Below, piece after piece: positions 44,052 to 52,536 of a DNA stretch of 56,488 nt; position 1 is the stretch's first letter; each line of letters begins with the position of its first letter. The stretch spans positions 1 to 56,488 of the forward strand of contig JAAFIN010000004.1 of NCBI GenBank assembly GCA_013297825.1, given 5' to 3'. Source of the DNA: Cytophagales bacterium (GTDB lineage Bacteria; Bacteroidota; Bacteroidia; Cytophagales; Microscillaceae). The position numbers and the translations under genes are program-made. The notes under the pieces are model-generated. The model saw only the letters and a list, made by a program, of their open reading frames with translations, did no database searches and was not told where the DNA came from.

Positions 44052-44059
44052 TACTTTTG
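44052..44059 (+). promoter_or_regulatory. Candidate -7 box for the 117-aa lipoprotein
   Basis: TACTTTTG fits TAnnTTTG, 74 bases before ATG 44133; a TTG at 44032 gives only a 17-base spacer. Confidence 0.4.
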
Positions 44060-44132
44060 TTTTTATTATTTTTTGTGTTTTTTAAAAATTTTGTATTCCT
44101 TTGTAAAAAATAAAAAAACATCTCAAAAATAT

Positions 44133-44486
44133 ATGAAATTTACTAAACAAATAGTTTTTTTGATTGGTGCTACATTCTTTGCATCTTGCTCTACTGACCC
44201 ATACAACGCAGTTACAGAAAAAACACACGACCGCCAAGAACACAGCCAATATGTATATGGTGATGGCAAAGGCAAACCTGCTCGCCAAACCCAAAATAAA
44301 TATACTTCCACACCAGACGACCAAAAACGTGCTGATGCTATTCGTGAAAAAATGTTTGGAAAAGGTATAAGTGCAGAAGCAAGTCCTGCCCCTACTGACA
44401 ATGCAAAAGACGCTAAAAAAGATGATGCTAAAAAAGAAGACGTTAAAAAAGATGCTAAAAAAGAAGAAAAAACAGAGAAAAAATAA
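44133..44486 (+). CDS. Small lipoprotein with a Lys/Asp repeat tail (117 aa)
   Basis: From ATG 44133, MKFTKQIVFLIGATFFASCS gives a lipobox FFASC with mature Cys19. A hydrophilic middle (TDPYNAVTEKTHDRQEHSQY) is followed by DQKRADAIREKMFGKGI and a tail of DAKKDDAKKEDVKKDAKKEE repeats. The charged tail suggests interaction with cell wall or nucleic acid, or merely a flexible spacer. No family recognised. A terminator at 44528 closes the unit. Confidence 0.75.
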   Translation: MKFTKQIVFLIGATFFASCSTDPYNAVTEKTHDRQEHSQYVYGDGKGKPARQTQNKYTSTPDDQKRADAIREKMFGKGISAEASPAPTDNAKDAKKDDAKKEDVKKDAKKEEKTEKK

Positions 44487-44527
44487 CGTTGTTTTTGCTA
44501 AATTTAACTTTTGCTAAATTCAATAAA

Positions 44528-44564
44528 AAATCCTTTCAAAACTACTTTTGAAAGGATTTTTTTG
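44528..44564 (+). terminator. Terminator after the small lipoprotein
   Basis: AAATCCTTTCAAAA, loop CTAC, TTTTGAAAGGATTT then TTTT: a perfect 14-bp stem, 42 bases past the stop. Confidence 0.9.
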
Positions 44565-44684
44565 GTTGTATTTTTACAGAATGATATTTGGTATTTTTTT
44601 TGTTTTAATTTTTCAAACTTCTGCAAATTCTACAATAATTTTAAAATTTATGTTTTTATTATTTCTAAAAAATCAGATTAAAAA

Positions 44685-45797
44685 ATGATAAATTTTTTAA
44701 AAAACATTCAAAAAAGTTATAAAACATTATTTTTTAACTTTTTTACAACAAATTATTGGCGAAAATTAGCACAAAATAACCTAAGAATGACCTTGGTAAG
44801 TACATTGGCATTAGCAAGTTGTGCATTGAGTATTTTTTTCTTGTTGAAAAGTAATATTTTTTCAAATGTTGTTTTGGTAAATAATAATGCAAATAATTTT
44901 TTACAAAATAATTTTATACTAAGTGCTGTTTTTGCAGGAAGTAGTTTGTTATTTTCTTTTATTTGGCTAAAAATAAGATGGAAAAGTAAAGAATATTATG
45001 AACAATTTAATAAAGAAAACCAAAAATTCATCTTAAAAAATCCAAATAAAATATTGTTTTTACCAAAAAAAGCAAAAAATATTCTAAAAAAATATACATT
45101 TTTAGCAAATTATCGTATTTTAAAACTTCAATTTTTATTATTTTTAGGCACTTTTTTATATATTATTTTAGAACAAGAATACAAACGCATCAACACGCCA
45201 AAAGCTGAAACCATCAAACAAGCAATCGCAAAAAAAGTTAAAAATACACAAAATTTATTAGAAAATGTTGCAAAAAATCAAAAAGAAACCTTAGAAAAAC
45301 TAAAAAATACAAAAGTAAATATCAATGTTTTGGAAAAAACATTAAAAAATAGTCAGCAATCTTTTCAAGAGCAACAAGGAAATATTTGGCAAAATTATGC
45401 CTTTTTGGGTGCTTTAAACAAAACCCAACAACAAATCAATAATGTTATTTCGGTCAATGAAAAAGAAAATATTTTAAAAAATGACCCTGTAATTTTTGCA
45501 CAAGTGCGTGGATTGGTGGAAGTAGAACTTGATATGGCTGAAAAAAATACTTCACAAGCCTCTGAAATGCTTAATCAAGAAGGAAATATTTTAGCAAAAT
45601 TCCAAAAATTTTCATCTTATCAACACAACTGCCAATATAAAGCCCAAAAAGGCGTACAACTTGACCAAAAACGCATCAAAGAACTTCAAGAACTTCTAAA
45701 AAATCAAAAAAATATCTTTTGTCATCTTCAAAATCAACAAAAAGAAGATAGTATTCGTATATTGGCGTATCAAAATGATATAAAAAATTTAAAGTAA
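44685..45797 (+). CDS. Membrane protein with long coiled coil, unknown function (370 aa)
   Basis: Three hydrophobic helices at about residues 34-54, 76-95 and 148-165 are followed by about 200 residues of coiled coil rich in Lys/Gln/Asn/Glu (AKKVKNTQNLLENVAKNQKE, KTLKNSQQSFQEQQGNIWQN, NTSQASEMLNQEGNILAKFQ). Two cysteines lie late (HNCQYKAQKG, IFCHLQNQQK). No catalytic motif visible. It may act as a membrane-anchored spacer or scaffold. AT-rich codon use is like that of its neighbours. Confidence 0.75.
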   Translation: MINFLKNIQKSYKTLFFNFFTTNYWRKLAQNNLRMTLVSTLALASCALSIFFLLKSNIFSNVVLVNNNANNFLQNNFILSAVFAGSSLLFSFIWLKIRWKSKEYYEQFNKENQKFILKNPNKILFLPKKAKNILKKYTFLANYRILKLQFLLFLGTFLYIILEQEYKRINTPKAETIKQAIAKKVKNTQNLLENVAKNQKETLEKLKNTKVNINVLEKTLKNSQQSFQEQQGNIWQNYAFLGALNKTQQQINNVISVNEKENILKNDPVIFAQVRGLVEVELDMAEKNTSQASEMLNQEGNILAKFQKFSSYQHNCQYKAQKGVQLDQKRIKELQELLKNQKNIFCHLQNQQKEDSIRILAYQNDIKNLK

Positions 45798-46152
45798 TTA
45801 GGGGAAAGGTATCAGGAGAAAGGTGTCAGGGGAAGGCGTCAGGAAAAGGTCAGAAGTGATATTTTCTAAAAATAGATTTTATTATTTATGAAAAAACCAA
45901 ATAATATTTTAATAAAGAGCATTTTATTCCTTAGAGTGTTGTCAAAAAATCGCCTTTTGGTTTTTTTTTGGTAACTTCCTAAGGGTTTAAACACACAAAT
46001 ACCAAAAGCTAAAACAATATAATATTTGGCTCTTTACAAGAACATAGCATTTTTGGAGAAAGGTATCAGAAAAAAGGAGAAAGTAAAAATATTTAATTTT
46101 TTGAGAAATATTGTTTATTTTTGCATTTTAGTTCATAAAAATATAAAAAACT
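45798..46152. other. Gene-free stretch before rimM
   Basis: It opens with GGAGAAAGGTGTCAGG-type repeats (45803-45857), has an unexplained 160-base middle (about 45880-46040, with no ORF or clear hairpin), then another GGAGAAAGGTATCAG unit (46053-46085) and a -7-like box TATTTTTG at 46116-46123, 30 bases before the rimM start. Confidence 0.6.
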
Positions 46153-46746
46153 ATGCTCAAAAATGAGTCTTATCAAGTAGGAACAATCGTAAAAACCCAC
46201 AACCTCAAAGGCGAGGTAATGATGAGTTTTGATGTGGATAATCCTGCGGAATACAGCCAAATAGATACATTTTTTTTGGATATAAAAGGCAAATTAGTGC
46301 CTCATTTTGTTCAAAAAATGCAAATGGTTGCCAATCAAAATGCAATTATTAAATTTGAAGATATAAATACCATAGAATTTGCCAAAAAAATCGTAAGAGC
46401 AGAAGTTTATTTGCCTTTGGAGATTTTGCCAGAAGAAGAATTGGAAGAAGGCGAATTTTATCTTCACCAAATATTAGATTATCAAGTAATTGATGTAGAA
46501 AAAGGTACTTTGGGCAAAATTACCAATATTTATGAAGGTGATTTACAAGATTTATTTGGTATGACTTACCAAGAAAAAGAGGTACTGATTCCTGTGGTTG
46601 ATGCTTTTATTGTAGAAATTTTGCACAATGAAAAAATTATTAAAATGAATCTTCCAAATGGATTGATTGAACTTTATTTGGAGGAAAATAATAGCCCAAA
46701 AGATGAAGAAATACCAAATGCAGGTTTTTTAGAAGCCAAAGATTAG
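46153..46746 (+). CDS. rimM: Ribosome maturation factor RimM
   Basis: RimM helps assemble the 30S subunit, binding S19 and the 3' domain of 16S rRNA. The 197-aa protein has the N-terminal barrel (YQVGTIVKTHNLKGEVMMSF, FEDINTIEFAKKIVRAEVYL) and a PRC-barrel second half (EGEFYLHQILDYQVIDVEKG, LGKITNIYEGDLQDLFGMTY, VLIPVVDAFIVEI). An acidic tail of about 25 residues (ENNSPKDEEIPNAGFLEAKD) extends past the usual end. It is not next to rpsP or trmD, its common partners elsewhere. Confidence 0.93.
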   Translation: MLKNESYQVGTIVKTHNLKGEVMMSFDVDNPAEYSQIDTFFLDIKGKLVPHFVQKMQMVANQNAIIKFEDINTIEFAKKIVRAEVYLPLEILPEEELEEGEFYLHQILDYQVIDVEKGTLGKITNIYEGDLQDLFGMTYQEKEVLIPVVDAFIVEILHNEKIIKMNLPNGLIELYLEENNSPKDEEIPNAGFLEAKD

Positions 46747-46830
46747 TAGGGGCAACCCTTGCGGTTGCCCAATCTTGCGGTTGCCCAATCTTGCGGTTGC
46801 CAATCTTGCGGTTGCCCAATCTTACAGTTA
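46747..46830. repeat. 16-bp tandem repeat AATCTTGCGGTTGCCC, 4-5 copies
   Basis: GGGGCAACCCTTGCGGTTGC opens the array directly after the rimM stop; the AATCTTGCGGTTGCCC unit follows with single-base losses and a final decayed AATCTTACAGTTAC. GGCAACC and GGTTGCC could form hairpins. Confidence 0.9.
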
Positions 46831-46872
46831 CATAATCACAGTCAAATTTTTTTAAAAAAATACAAAAAAAAT

Positions 46873-46903
46873 TTGGAAATTAAAATTTAAAATTATATCT
46901 TTG
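46873..46903 (+). promoter_or_regulatory. Bacteroidota promoter of tRNA-Val
   Basis: TTG at 46873-46875, a 20-base spacer and TATCTTTG at 46896-46903, 24 bases before the tRNA start. It is an almost ideal match to the -33/-7 consensus. Confidence 0.8.
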
Positions 46904-46926
46904 CACTCTCTTAAATAAACAAATAA

Positions 46927-47000
46927 GGGAGCTTAGCTCAGTTGGTTAGAGCATCTGCCTTACAAGCAGAGGGTCACAGGTTCGAATCCTGTAGCTCCCA
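46927..47000 (+). tRNA. tRNA-Val (anticodon TAC)
   Basis: The 74-base cloverleaf is complete: acceptor GGGAGCT/AGCTCCC, D arm GCTC...GAGC with AGTTGGTTA loop, anticodon stem TCTGC/GCAGA around CTTACAA (anticodon TAC), variable GGGTC, T arm ACAGG/CCTGT with TTCGAAT, discriminator A. CCA is not encoded. It lies between rimM and purA. Confidence 0.97.
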
Positions 47001-47031
47001 CAAAATAATTTTCATAATTTATTATCTCCTT

Positions 47032-47067
47032 AAAAAAACCTTTCTAATTTTTGGAAAGGTTTTTTTG
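47032..47067 (+). terminator. Terminator after tRNA-Val
   Basis: AAAAACCTTTC, loop of 8-9 bases, GGAAAGGTTTTTTT: a stem of about 9-10 bp followed by T. Confidence 0.85.
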
Positions 47068-47205
47068 TGTTTTTTTAGATGTGATTTTTTGAATAAAACC
47101 CTAAAAAAAAATCTTATTTTGGCTTTATTTATCAATTTTTTTTCGTATTTTTGAAAGTTGAAAAACTTAAAAAACATTAAAATTTATCTAAAAACCAAAA
47201 CATAA

Positions 47206-48474
47206 ATGAGCGTTCATATTTTATTAGGATTGCAATGGGGTGATGAAGGAAAAGGCAAAATCGTTGATTTTTTAGCCCCTAATTATGAAGTAGTAGCAAG
47301 ATTTCAAGGAGGACCCAACGCAGGACATACGTTGGTTTTTGAAGGCAATAAATATGTATTGCACCAAATTCCTTCAGGAATTTTTCGCCCAGATGTAAAA
47401 AATATCATAGGAAACGGGCTTGTGATTGATGCTACTGTCCTAAAACAAGAAATAGAAAAACTTGCTTCACAAGGCGTAGATGTTAAGCAAAATCTGTATA
47501 TTTCGCACAAAGCACATCTTATATTGCCCACACATAAATTGCTGGACACTGCGTCAGAACAACGCAAAGGCGACCAAAAAATAGGTTCTACCCAAAGAGG
47601 AATAGGGCCTACTTATAAAGACAAAGTAGGACGTAATGGTATTCGCATTGGTGATATTCTTTTGCCTAATTTTCAAGAAAAATATGCCCAAACCAAAGCC
47701 TCACACGAAGAAATATTAAAAGAATGGAAATTTGAATATAATTTGGAAGAAGCTGAAAAAGCGTTTTTGGACGCAGTTGATTTTCTAAAAACTTTGCCTT
47801 TGGCTGATACAGAATATCTTATCAATGATTATATTTCCCAACAAAAAAGTATTCTTGCAGAAGGTGCGCAAGGTGCATTATTAGACATTGATTTTGGTTC
47901 ATATCCTTTTGTTACAAGTTCTAACACCACAAGTGCAGGAGCTTTGACAGGTTTGGGCATTGCTCCAAAACACATTGGCGAGGTTTTGGGTATTTTTAAA
48001 GCATATTGCACAAGGGTAGGAAGTGGCCCTTTTCCCACAGAACAAGACAATGAAATTGGCGAAAAAATTAGACAAATTGGAATGGAATTTGGAGCAACCA
48101 CAGGCAGAAAACGTAGATGTGGTTGGTTGGATTTGCCCGCTTTGAAATATGCAATTATGATAAATGGCGTTTCGCAACTTTTGATGATGAAAGCTGATGT
48201 TTTGAATACTTTTGAAGAACTGTTAGTTTGTACGCATTATGAACTTGCTGATGGTACTAAGACAGATAGATTGCCTTATTCTTTGGTAGATACTGCGGTA
48301 AAACCAATTTATAAAACTTTCAAAGGTTGGAATTGTAGTTTGGAAGGTATGCAGACTTTTTCACAACTTCCAAAACAACTCGCTGAATATGTGCATTTTA
48401 TTGAGGAAAATGTAGGTGTTCCTATCAAACTTATTTCTACAGGTGCAGACAGAAATCAAACAATTTTGAAGTAA
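47206..48474 (+). CDS. purA: Adenylosuccinate synthetase
   Basis: PurA joins IMP and aspartate using GTP, the first step from IMP to AMP. The 422-aa protein is full length: LLGLQWGDEGKGKIVDFLAP at the start (catalytic Asp and His region), RFQGGPNAGHTLVFEGNKYV, STQRGIGPTYKDKVGRNGIR, ILAEGAQGALLDIDFGSYPF, TSSNTTSAGALTGLGIAPKH and TTGRKRRCGWLDLPALKYAI, with ISTGADRNQTI near the end. A -7-like box TATTTTTG lies at 47146-47153. It is convergent with an LRR gene, 20 bases away. Confidence 0.97.
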   Translation: MSVHILLGLQWGDEGKGKIVDFLAPNYEVVARFQGGPNAGHTLVFEGNKYVLHQIPSGIFRPDVKNIIGNGLVIDATVLKQEIEKLASQGVDVKQNLYISHKAHLILPTHKLLDTASEQRKGDQKIGSTQRGIGPTYKDKVGRNGIRIGDILLPNFQEKYAQTKASHEEILKEWKFEYNLEEAEKAFLDAVDFLKTLPLADTEYLINDYISQQKSILAEGAQGALLDIDFGSYPFVTSSNTTSAGALTGLGIAPKHIGEVLGIFKAYCTRVGSGPFPTEQDNEIGEKIRQIGMEFGATTGRKRRCGWLDLPALKYAIMINGVSQLLMMKADVLNTFEELLVCTHYELADGTKTDRLPYSLVDTAVKPIYKTFKGWNCSLEGMQTFSQLPKQLAEYVHFIEENVGVPIKLISTGADRNQTILK

Positions 48475-48494
48475 AAGATTAAAAAAAAAATATT

Positions 48495-49277
48495 TTATAA
48501 TTTTTGAGTTTTCAAATATTCCAAATGCTGGCGTATAGGCGCAAGTTCCATTTTCCAAATAATTTCTTTAGGAATGTTTTTGATGGGATTGTGAAGTAAT
48601 TTCAATCCAGCGAGTTTTGGCAATGAATTGATAAAAGACAATGTAATTTCTTCAATTTGATTATTATTCAAACAAATTAATTCTAAATTTGGTAAATTTT
48701 GAATTGGAGAAATGTCTTTAATTTGGTTATCTTCTAAATAAATTGTTCTTAAATTTTTTAGATTTTTTAAAGGAGAAATGTCTGTAATTTTGTTGTTGCT
48801 TAACCCCAATATTTCTACATTCTCCAAATTTTGAACAAAAGAAATATCTGTTATTTGAAAATCAAATAAATGCAAAATCCTTAATTTTGATAAATCAGCC
48901 AAAGACGAAAAATCTTGAATTAAATTATTTCCTGCGACAAGCCACGACAAGTTTTTGAAGTGTTGCAAAATGCTAATATCTTTTATTTGGTTATAACAAA
49001 TCGTCAAATCTTCAAGTTCTGTGGCATCAGCCAAAGGCGAAATATCTGTAATTTTATTGCTTCTTAAATTTAGTTTTTGCAATTTTTTAAAATTTTTCAA
49101 AAAAGAAATATCTTTTAATTTGCAATTTTCCAAACCTAACCAAATAATTTCCTCATTTTCATCAAGAAAATAGGATTTATTTATTTGTTTTATTTCGCCT
49201 GATTTTGTTCTTTTGGTTTCTTTCAATGAAAAACCTAATGCGGTTTCAAGTTCAATAATTTGTGATATTTTTGGCAT
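48495..49277 (-). CDS. Leucine-rich repeat protein, internalin-like repeats, cytoplasmic (260 aa)
   Basis: About eight 22-residue LRRs of the form LxxLxxLxLxxNxIxDISPL run from residue 55 to 240, e.g. LEDLTICYNQIKDISILQHF, LEILGLSNNKITDISPLKNL (approximate), LRTIYLEDNQIKDISPIQNL. The N-terminal cap is MPKISQIIELETALGFSLKE. No signal peptide or anchor, so it is predicted to be intracellular. LRRs bind proteins; the partner is unknown. It lies next to the Fic gene on the same strand, with 156 bases between. Confidence 0.88.
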   Translation of the reverse strand: MPKISQIIELETALGFSLKETKRTKSGEIKQINKSYFLDENEEIIWLGLENCKLKDISFLKNFKKLQKLNLRSNKITDISPLADATELEDLTICYNQIKDISILQHFKNLSWLVAGNNLIQDFSSLADLSKLRILHLFDFQITDISFVQNLENVEILGLSNNKITDISPLKNLKNLRTIYLEDNQIKDISPIQNLPNLELICLNNNQIEEITLSFINSLPKLAGLKLLHNPIKNIPKEIIWKMELAPIRQHLEYLKTQKL

Positions 49278-49433
49278 AAAAATAAAAAATTAAGTATTTT
49301 GGGAGAAATATTTTAGCATTGATTTTTTTATCAGAGTTTTTTTAAATGAAGCCATATTGGAACACAGATTTTCACGGATTTTTTTCTTTTTTCGTAAAAT
49401 TTTGATGTTTTTTATCAATTTTTAGACTTCATT

Positions 49434-50504
49434 TTAAAAACCAGATGGTAAATTTTCCACATAAAACGCATTTTTGAAGGTGCCAATTTTTTTGATTTTG
49501 CCTTGTTTTACCAAAAATTGTATTTCTTTTTTTAATGTATTTTCTGATAAATTTTCAAAAATTGCATTCAAATCTTTGCGTTTAGTTGGTTGATTTTTTT
49601 GGATAAAATCAAAAATATTTTGTTGTCTTTCTGATAAATAAACACCAAAAAACTGTGATTCTTTGATTTTGGCTGATAATTTTTGGGTTAAAATATCCAC
49701 ACAATCCAAAAAAAATAGTAACCAAATATGTATTTTTTCTTGTGCAGTATTTCTATTTTTTTGCCCTTCAATCAATGCCTGATAATACTCTTTTTTGTGT
49801 TGTTCTATGATATTCTCCAAAGAAACATACATCACAAAACCATAATCAGCCCTTAACATCAACAATGTAGTTAGCAAACGTGAAAGTCTGCCATTGCCAT
49901 CTTGATAAGGGTGAATGCTCAAAAATTCATATACAAAAGTTGCCACATAGATTAGTGGGTGTATTTCCCCGTTTTTTTCGTGTTCATTTGTCCAATTTAT
50001 CGCATTTTCCATTTCTTTTTCCACCAAAAAAGTCTCTGTTGTCCTAAAAATTACATTAGAACTTTCATCAGGCATAGTTGCCACAACTTGATTTGCAATT
50101 TGTTTGTATGTTCCTTTGTGTCTTTCGTCTTTGGTGCTGTATCGCAGAAGATTATTGTGTAATTGATGAATATTTGTGTGCGAAAGTGGGATATGCTCAA
50201 AATTTTCAGTGATAAGTTCTAATGTTTCATAATATCCCATAACCTCCTGTTCATCACGAGAAACCAATTTTTGTGTTTTAGTATTTTTTAATAATGATGC
50301 TATTTCTGCATCTGTAAGCGTATTGCCTTCTATGCGGTTGGAAGAACCAATACTTTGCAATGTAGCAATTTGTTTGAGGTTTTTGAGATATTGATTTTCA
50401 AATTTTTGGAGGCTTTCCCATTCACCTTTAAATTGGTCTATTTTGCTTATTTTTTGCAAAATTTTTTGATTTGTTTTAAAATCAAATTGCAGTTTGTCTT
50501 CCAT
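49434..50504 (-). CDS. Fic-family AMP-transferase-like protein (356 aa)
   Basis: Fic enzymes transfer AMP, or other nucleotide parts, to protein hydroxyls. The N-terminal Fic_N region carries the inhibitory motif SNRIEG (S55, E59), placing it among self-inhibited class II/III types. The catalytic loop is SIHPYQDGNGRLSRLL near residues 196-211 (H..D.GNGR..R), with all key residues. The C-terminal part (about 285-350, LSERQQNIFDFIQKNQPTKR, LNAIFENLSENTLKKEIQFL) is a winged helix. It therefore fits the large class of Fic regulators with a DNA-binding tail, possibly autoregulating. Three copies of TATCTGTATTG lie 20-55 bases upstream. Confidence 0.92.
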   Translation of the reverse strand: MEDKLQFDFKTNQKILQKISKIDQFKGEWESLQKFENQYLKNLKQIATLQSIGSSNRIEGNTLTDAEIASLLKNTKTQKLVSRDEQEVMGYYETLELITENFEHIPLSHTNIHQLHNNLLRYSTKDERHKGTYKQIANQVVATMPDESSNVIFRTTETFLVEKEMENAINWTNEHEKNGEIHPLIYVATFVYEFLSIHPYQDGNGRLSRLLTTLLMLRADYGFVMYVSLENIIEQHKKEYYQALIEGQKNRNTAQEKIHIWLLFFLDCVDILTQKLSAKIKESQFFGVYLSERQQNIFDFIQKNQPTKRKDLNAIFENLSENTLKKEIQFLVKQGKIKKIGTFKNAFYVENLPSGF

Positions 50505-50518
50505 TTATTTTTTACTAA

Positions 50519-50552
50519 TATATCTGTATTGTATCTGTATTGTATCTGTATT
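50519..50552. repeat. 11-bp tandem repeat TATCTGTATTG, 3 copies, upstream of fic
   Basis: Three direct copies (the last ending TATCTGTATTT) lie directly upstream of the fic start, at a distance where a regulator could bind. This may be an operator for the Fic protein itself or only a microsatellite. Confidence 0.8.
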
Positions 50553-50620
50553 TTTAACAAAATAAAGGCTTTAAAAAGTTCAAATAAAATGTGTTTTATT
50601 TTCCTTTTCTCCTTATAGAA

Positions 50621-50650
50621 TTCCCCCTTTGGGGGTTATGGGGCTTGTTT
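50621..50650. repeat. GC-rich palindromic element, copy 9 (intergenic)
   Basis: TTCCCCCTTTGGGGGTTATG then GGGCTT, between the divergent fic and 199-aa genes. Confidence 0.85.
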
Positions 50651-50746
50651 TTTCTACATTAGCATAAAATTTTGTTGATACACAAATTTTTTACTAATTT
50701 TACATTGAAAATTATACTTTTTTAAGAATTAAAATTTTTATAAAAA

Positions 50747-51346
50747 ATGAAAAAAGAATATTATTACTTAAAAATATTTGTATTGATTGGTATATTTATA
50801 TTTTTTACAAAAGAAAATATTTTTGCACAAGAAGTTCCACCAGAAAAATATCATCAAAAAAAAATAGGCAATCATTTTTTAATTGATTTTCCTAATAATC
50901 CATCATTGATAGCAGAAAATAATACAAAAGAAGATAATACAAAAGAAAATAATAGCAAAAACGACCAATTTATCACTGTTTTGCAATCAATTTCGGAAGA
51001 TGGAAATATGCGTTTTAGGGCAACACACAAAAAAATGATAAATAATAATGTAAATGACAATCATACAATTATAGATTTTTATCAAAAAGAAATCAAAAAG
51101 TTTGTGTTACCTGTTGGTGGTATGTTGTATGACCAGCAAAATATAGAAATTGCTCATCACAAAGGTATTAAATTTAGGGTAAAATTTAGGAAAAGTCCTA
51201 CACAAAAAACACACAAAGAACAAAATTATATGATGTTTTTGATAAATGAAGATTATTATTTGTTTGCATATTTGTATGAAGGTCTTGAAAAAAAGCCTTC
51301 ACGTGAATTAGAATTGCATTTTTTTCAATCTTTGCAAGAAAAGTAA
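50747..51346 (+). CDS. Secreted protein of unknown function (199 aa)
   Basis: Signal peptide MKKEYYYLKIFVLIGIFIFF...NIFAQ is cut near residue 28. The mature part starts EVPPEKYHQKKIGNHFLIDF and has an Asn/Lys/Glu-rich insertion (ENNTKEDNTKENNSKND), then VLQSISEDGNMRFRATHKKM, a strand pattern HHKGIKFRVKFRKSPTQK and NYMMFLINEDYYLFAYLYEG. It looks like a single small alpha/beta domain (similar to the photosystem-assembly PsbP-like or DUF1795 type in outline, unproven). Probably periplasmic. Confidence 0.7.
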   Translation: MKKEYYYLKIFVLIGIFIFFTKENIFAQEVPPEKYHQKKIGNHFLIDFPNNPSLIAENNTKEDNTKENNSKNDQFITVLQSISEDGNMRFRATHKKMINNNVNDNHTIIDFYQKEIKKFVLPVGGMLYDQQNIEIAHHKGIKFRVKFRKSPTQKTHKEQNYMMFLINEDYYLFAYLYEGLEKKPSRELELHFFQSLQEK

Positions 51347-51459
51347 GAAAGGTGTCAGGGAAAAGTATAAAGGGAAAGATGTAAATATAAAAAATACAAA
51401 ATATAATATTAAAATTTATAATTTAATGATTATTTAATTTTAATTATTTAAAAAATAAC

Positions 51460-52389
51460 TCATAATTCATAACTCATAATTATCAAAAAATATCCCTGTG
51501 CTTCCCACGCATAAGGAGCAATCGCACCTGCGATAATGTGAAACAAAATAGAATCAGGCAAAATATGAAATTTTGAAAGGTATTTTATAAAATAAGTATA
51601 ATTTTTTAGAAAATTTACTGCATCTTTTTGAAAACGAATTGCATTTGGACGAACCGAGTACGTAAAATCCTGCACATCAACCACCGAAAAACCTGCATTT
51701 TTGGCATTTTCCAAAAGAAAATCCAATTTTTTCCAATGATTTACCGCATAACCAATCGCAGAAAGTTGGCTTGCTTGCTGAACAAGCAAAGGTAAGGTAT
51801 CAAAATGATTGTAAGAAAACATATCAAAAATTATAAATTTCCCATTTTTACGTAAATTATTACGCACATTTTCAAAAACATTTTGGAGATTTTGGGCATA
51901 ACAAAAACTTTCTATCGCAAAAAAAATATCTTGTTTTTGGGGAAATAAATAAGATTTTTCAAAATCTTGTACTAAAAAATTTGTGTTTTGAAGTCCTAAT
52001 TTTTGGGCGGTTTTGGAGGCTTGTGTTTGGTGTCGTGGCACAAGGTCAATGCCTGAAAACTGCACATTTGGGTATTGTGAAGCCAATAAATGCGTGTTAA
52101 AACCTTGTCCATAACCAATTTCTGCAACAAAATTAGTATTTTCATTGATGCAATTTTTTACAAAATTAACTTGTGTTTCAAGTCCTTCAAAATGATTTTT
52201 TGCACCATTTTCCAAATAAAGCGGAAAGTGCATTGCACCTTTTTTAGAGTGAAATTTGCGATAAAAGTAATTTGTCCAATAATAATATTTGTTGGTATCA
52301 AGTATTTTATGTGGATTTTTTAATGTATTTTCTACATCAATAATTTTATGCAATAAATCAAAAATTTCGTTAATGTTCAAAAAGTTCAA
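51460..52389 (-). CDS. SAM-dependent methyltransferase, class I (309 aa)
   Basis: Motif I is VAEIGYGQGFNTHLLASQYP (about 89-108), followed by the acidic loop VQFSGIDLVPRHQTQASKTA, LQNTNFLVQDFEKSYL and post-motif LRKNGKFIIFDMFSYNHFD: a complete Rossmann methyltransferase core. The N-terminal 75 residues and the C-terminal region (FTYSVRPNAIRFQKDAVNFL) are accessory; the pattern is near the UbiE/small-molecule type, but the substrate is not clear. Its last codons (FLIIMSYEL) are encoded by the ATAATTATGAGTTATGAGT repeat, as with hisC. Upstream is a tandem 11-bp array. Confidence 0.85.
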   Translation of the reverse strand: MNFLNINEIFDLLHKIIDVENTLKNPHKILDTNKYYYWTNYFYRKFHSKKGAMHFPLYLENGAKNHFEGLETQVNFVKNCINENTNFVAEIGYGQGFNTHLLASQYPNVQFSGIDLVPRHQTQASKTAQKLGLQNTNFLVQDFEKSYLFPQKQDIFFAIESFCYAQNLQNVFENVRNNLRKNGKFIIFDMFSYNHFDTLPLLVQQASQLSAIGYAVNHWKKLDFLLENAKNAGFSVVDVQDFTYSVRPNAIRFQKDAVNFLKNYTYFIKYLSKFHILPDSILFHIIAGAIAPYAWEAQGYFLIIMSYEL

Positions 52390-52403
52390 GGTTTAAAGTT
52401 TAA

Positions 52404-52495
52404 GGTTCAAAAAAGGTTCAAAAAAGGTTCAAAAAAGGTTCAAAAAAGGTTCAAAAAAGGTTCAAAAAAGGTTCAAAAAAGGTTCAAAAAAGGTT
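52404..52495. repeat. 11-bp tandem repeat TTCAAAAAAGG, 8 copies
   Basis: Eight identical units follow a degenerate TTCAAGGTTTAAAGTTTAAG lead, upstream of the methyltransferase start and downstream of the GreA/B-like gene. Confidence 0.95.
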
Positions 52496-52536
52496 AAGTA
52501 TTTATTAAACTTTTGAACATTTGAGCTTTTAAACTT

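Noticed and set aside
45880-46040. Small RNA gene in the unexplained stretch before rimM
   Set aside because: No promoter plus terminator pair and no convincing stable fold; only short partial inverted matches such as AAAGAGC/GCTCTTT.
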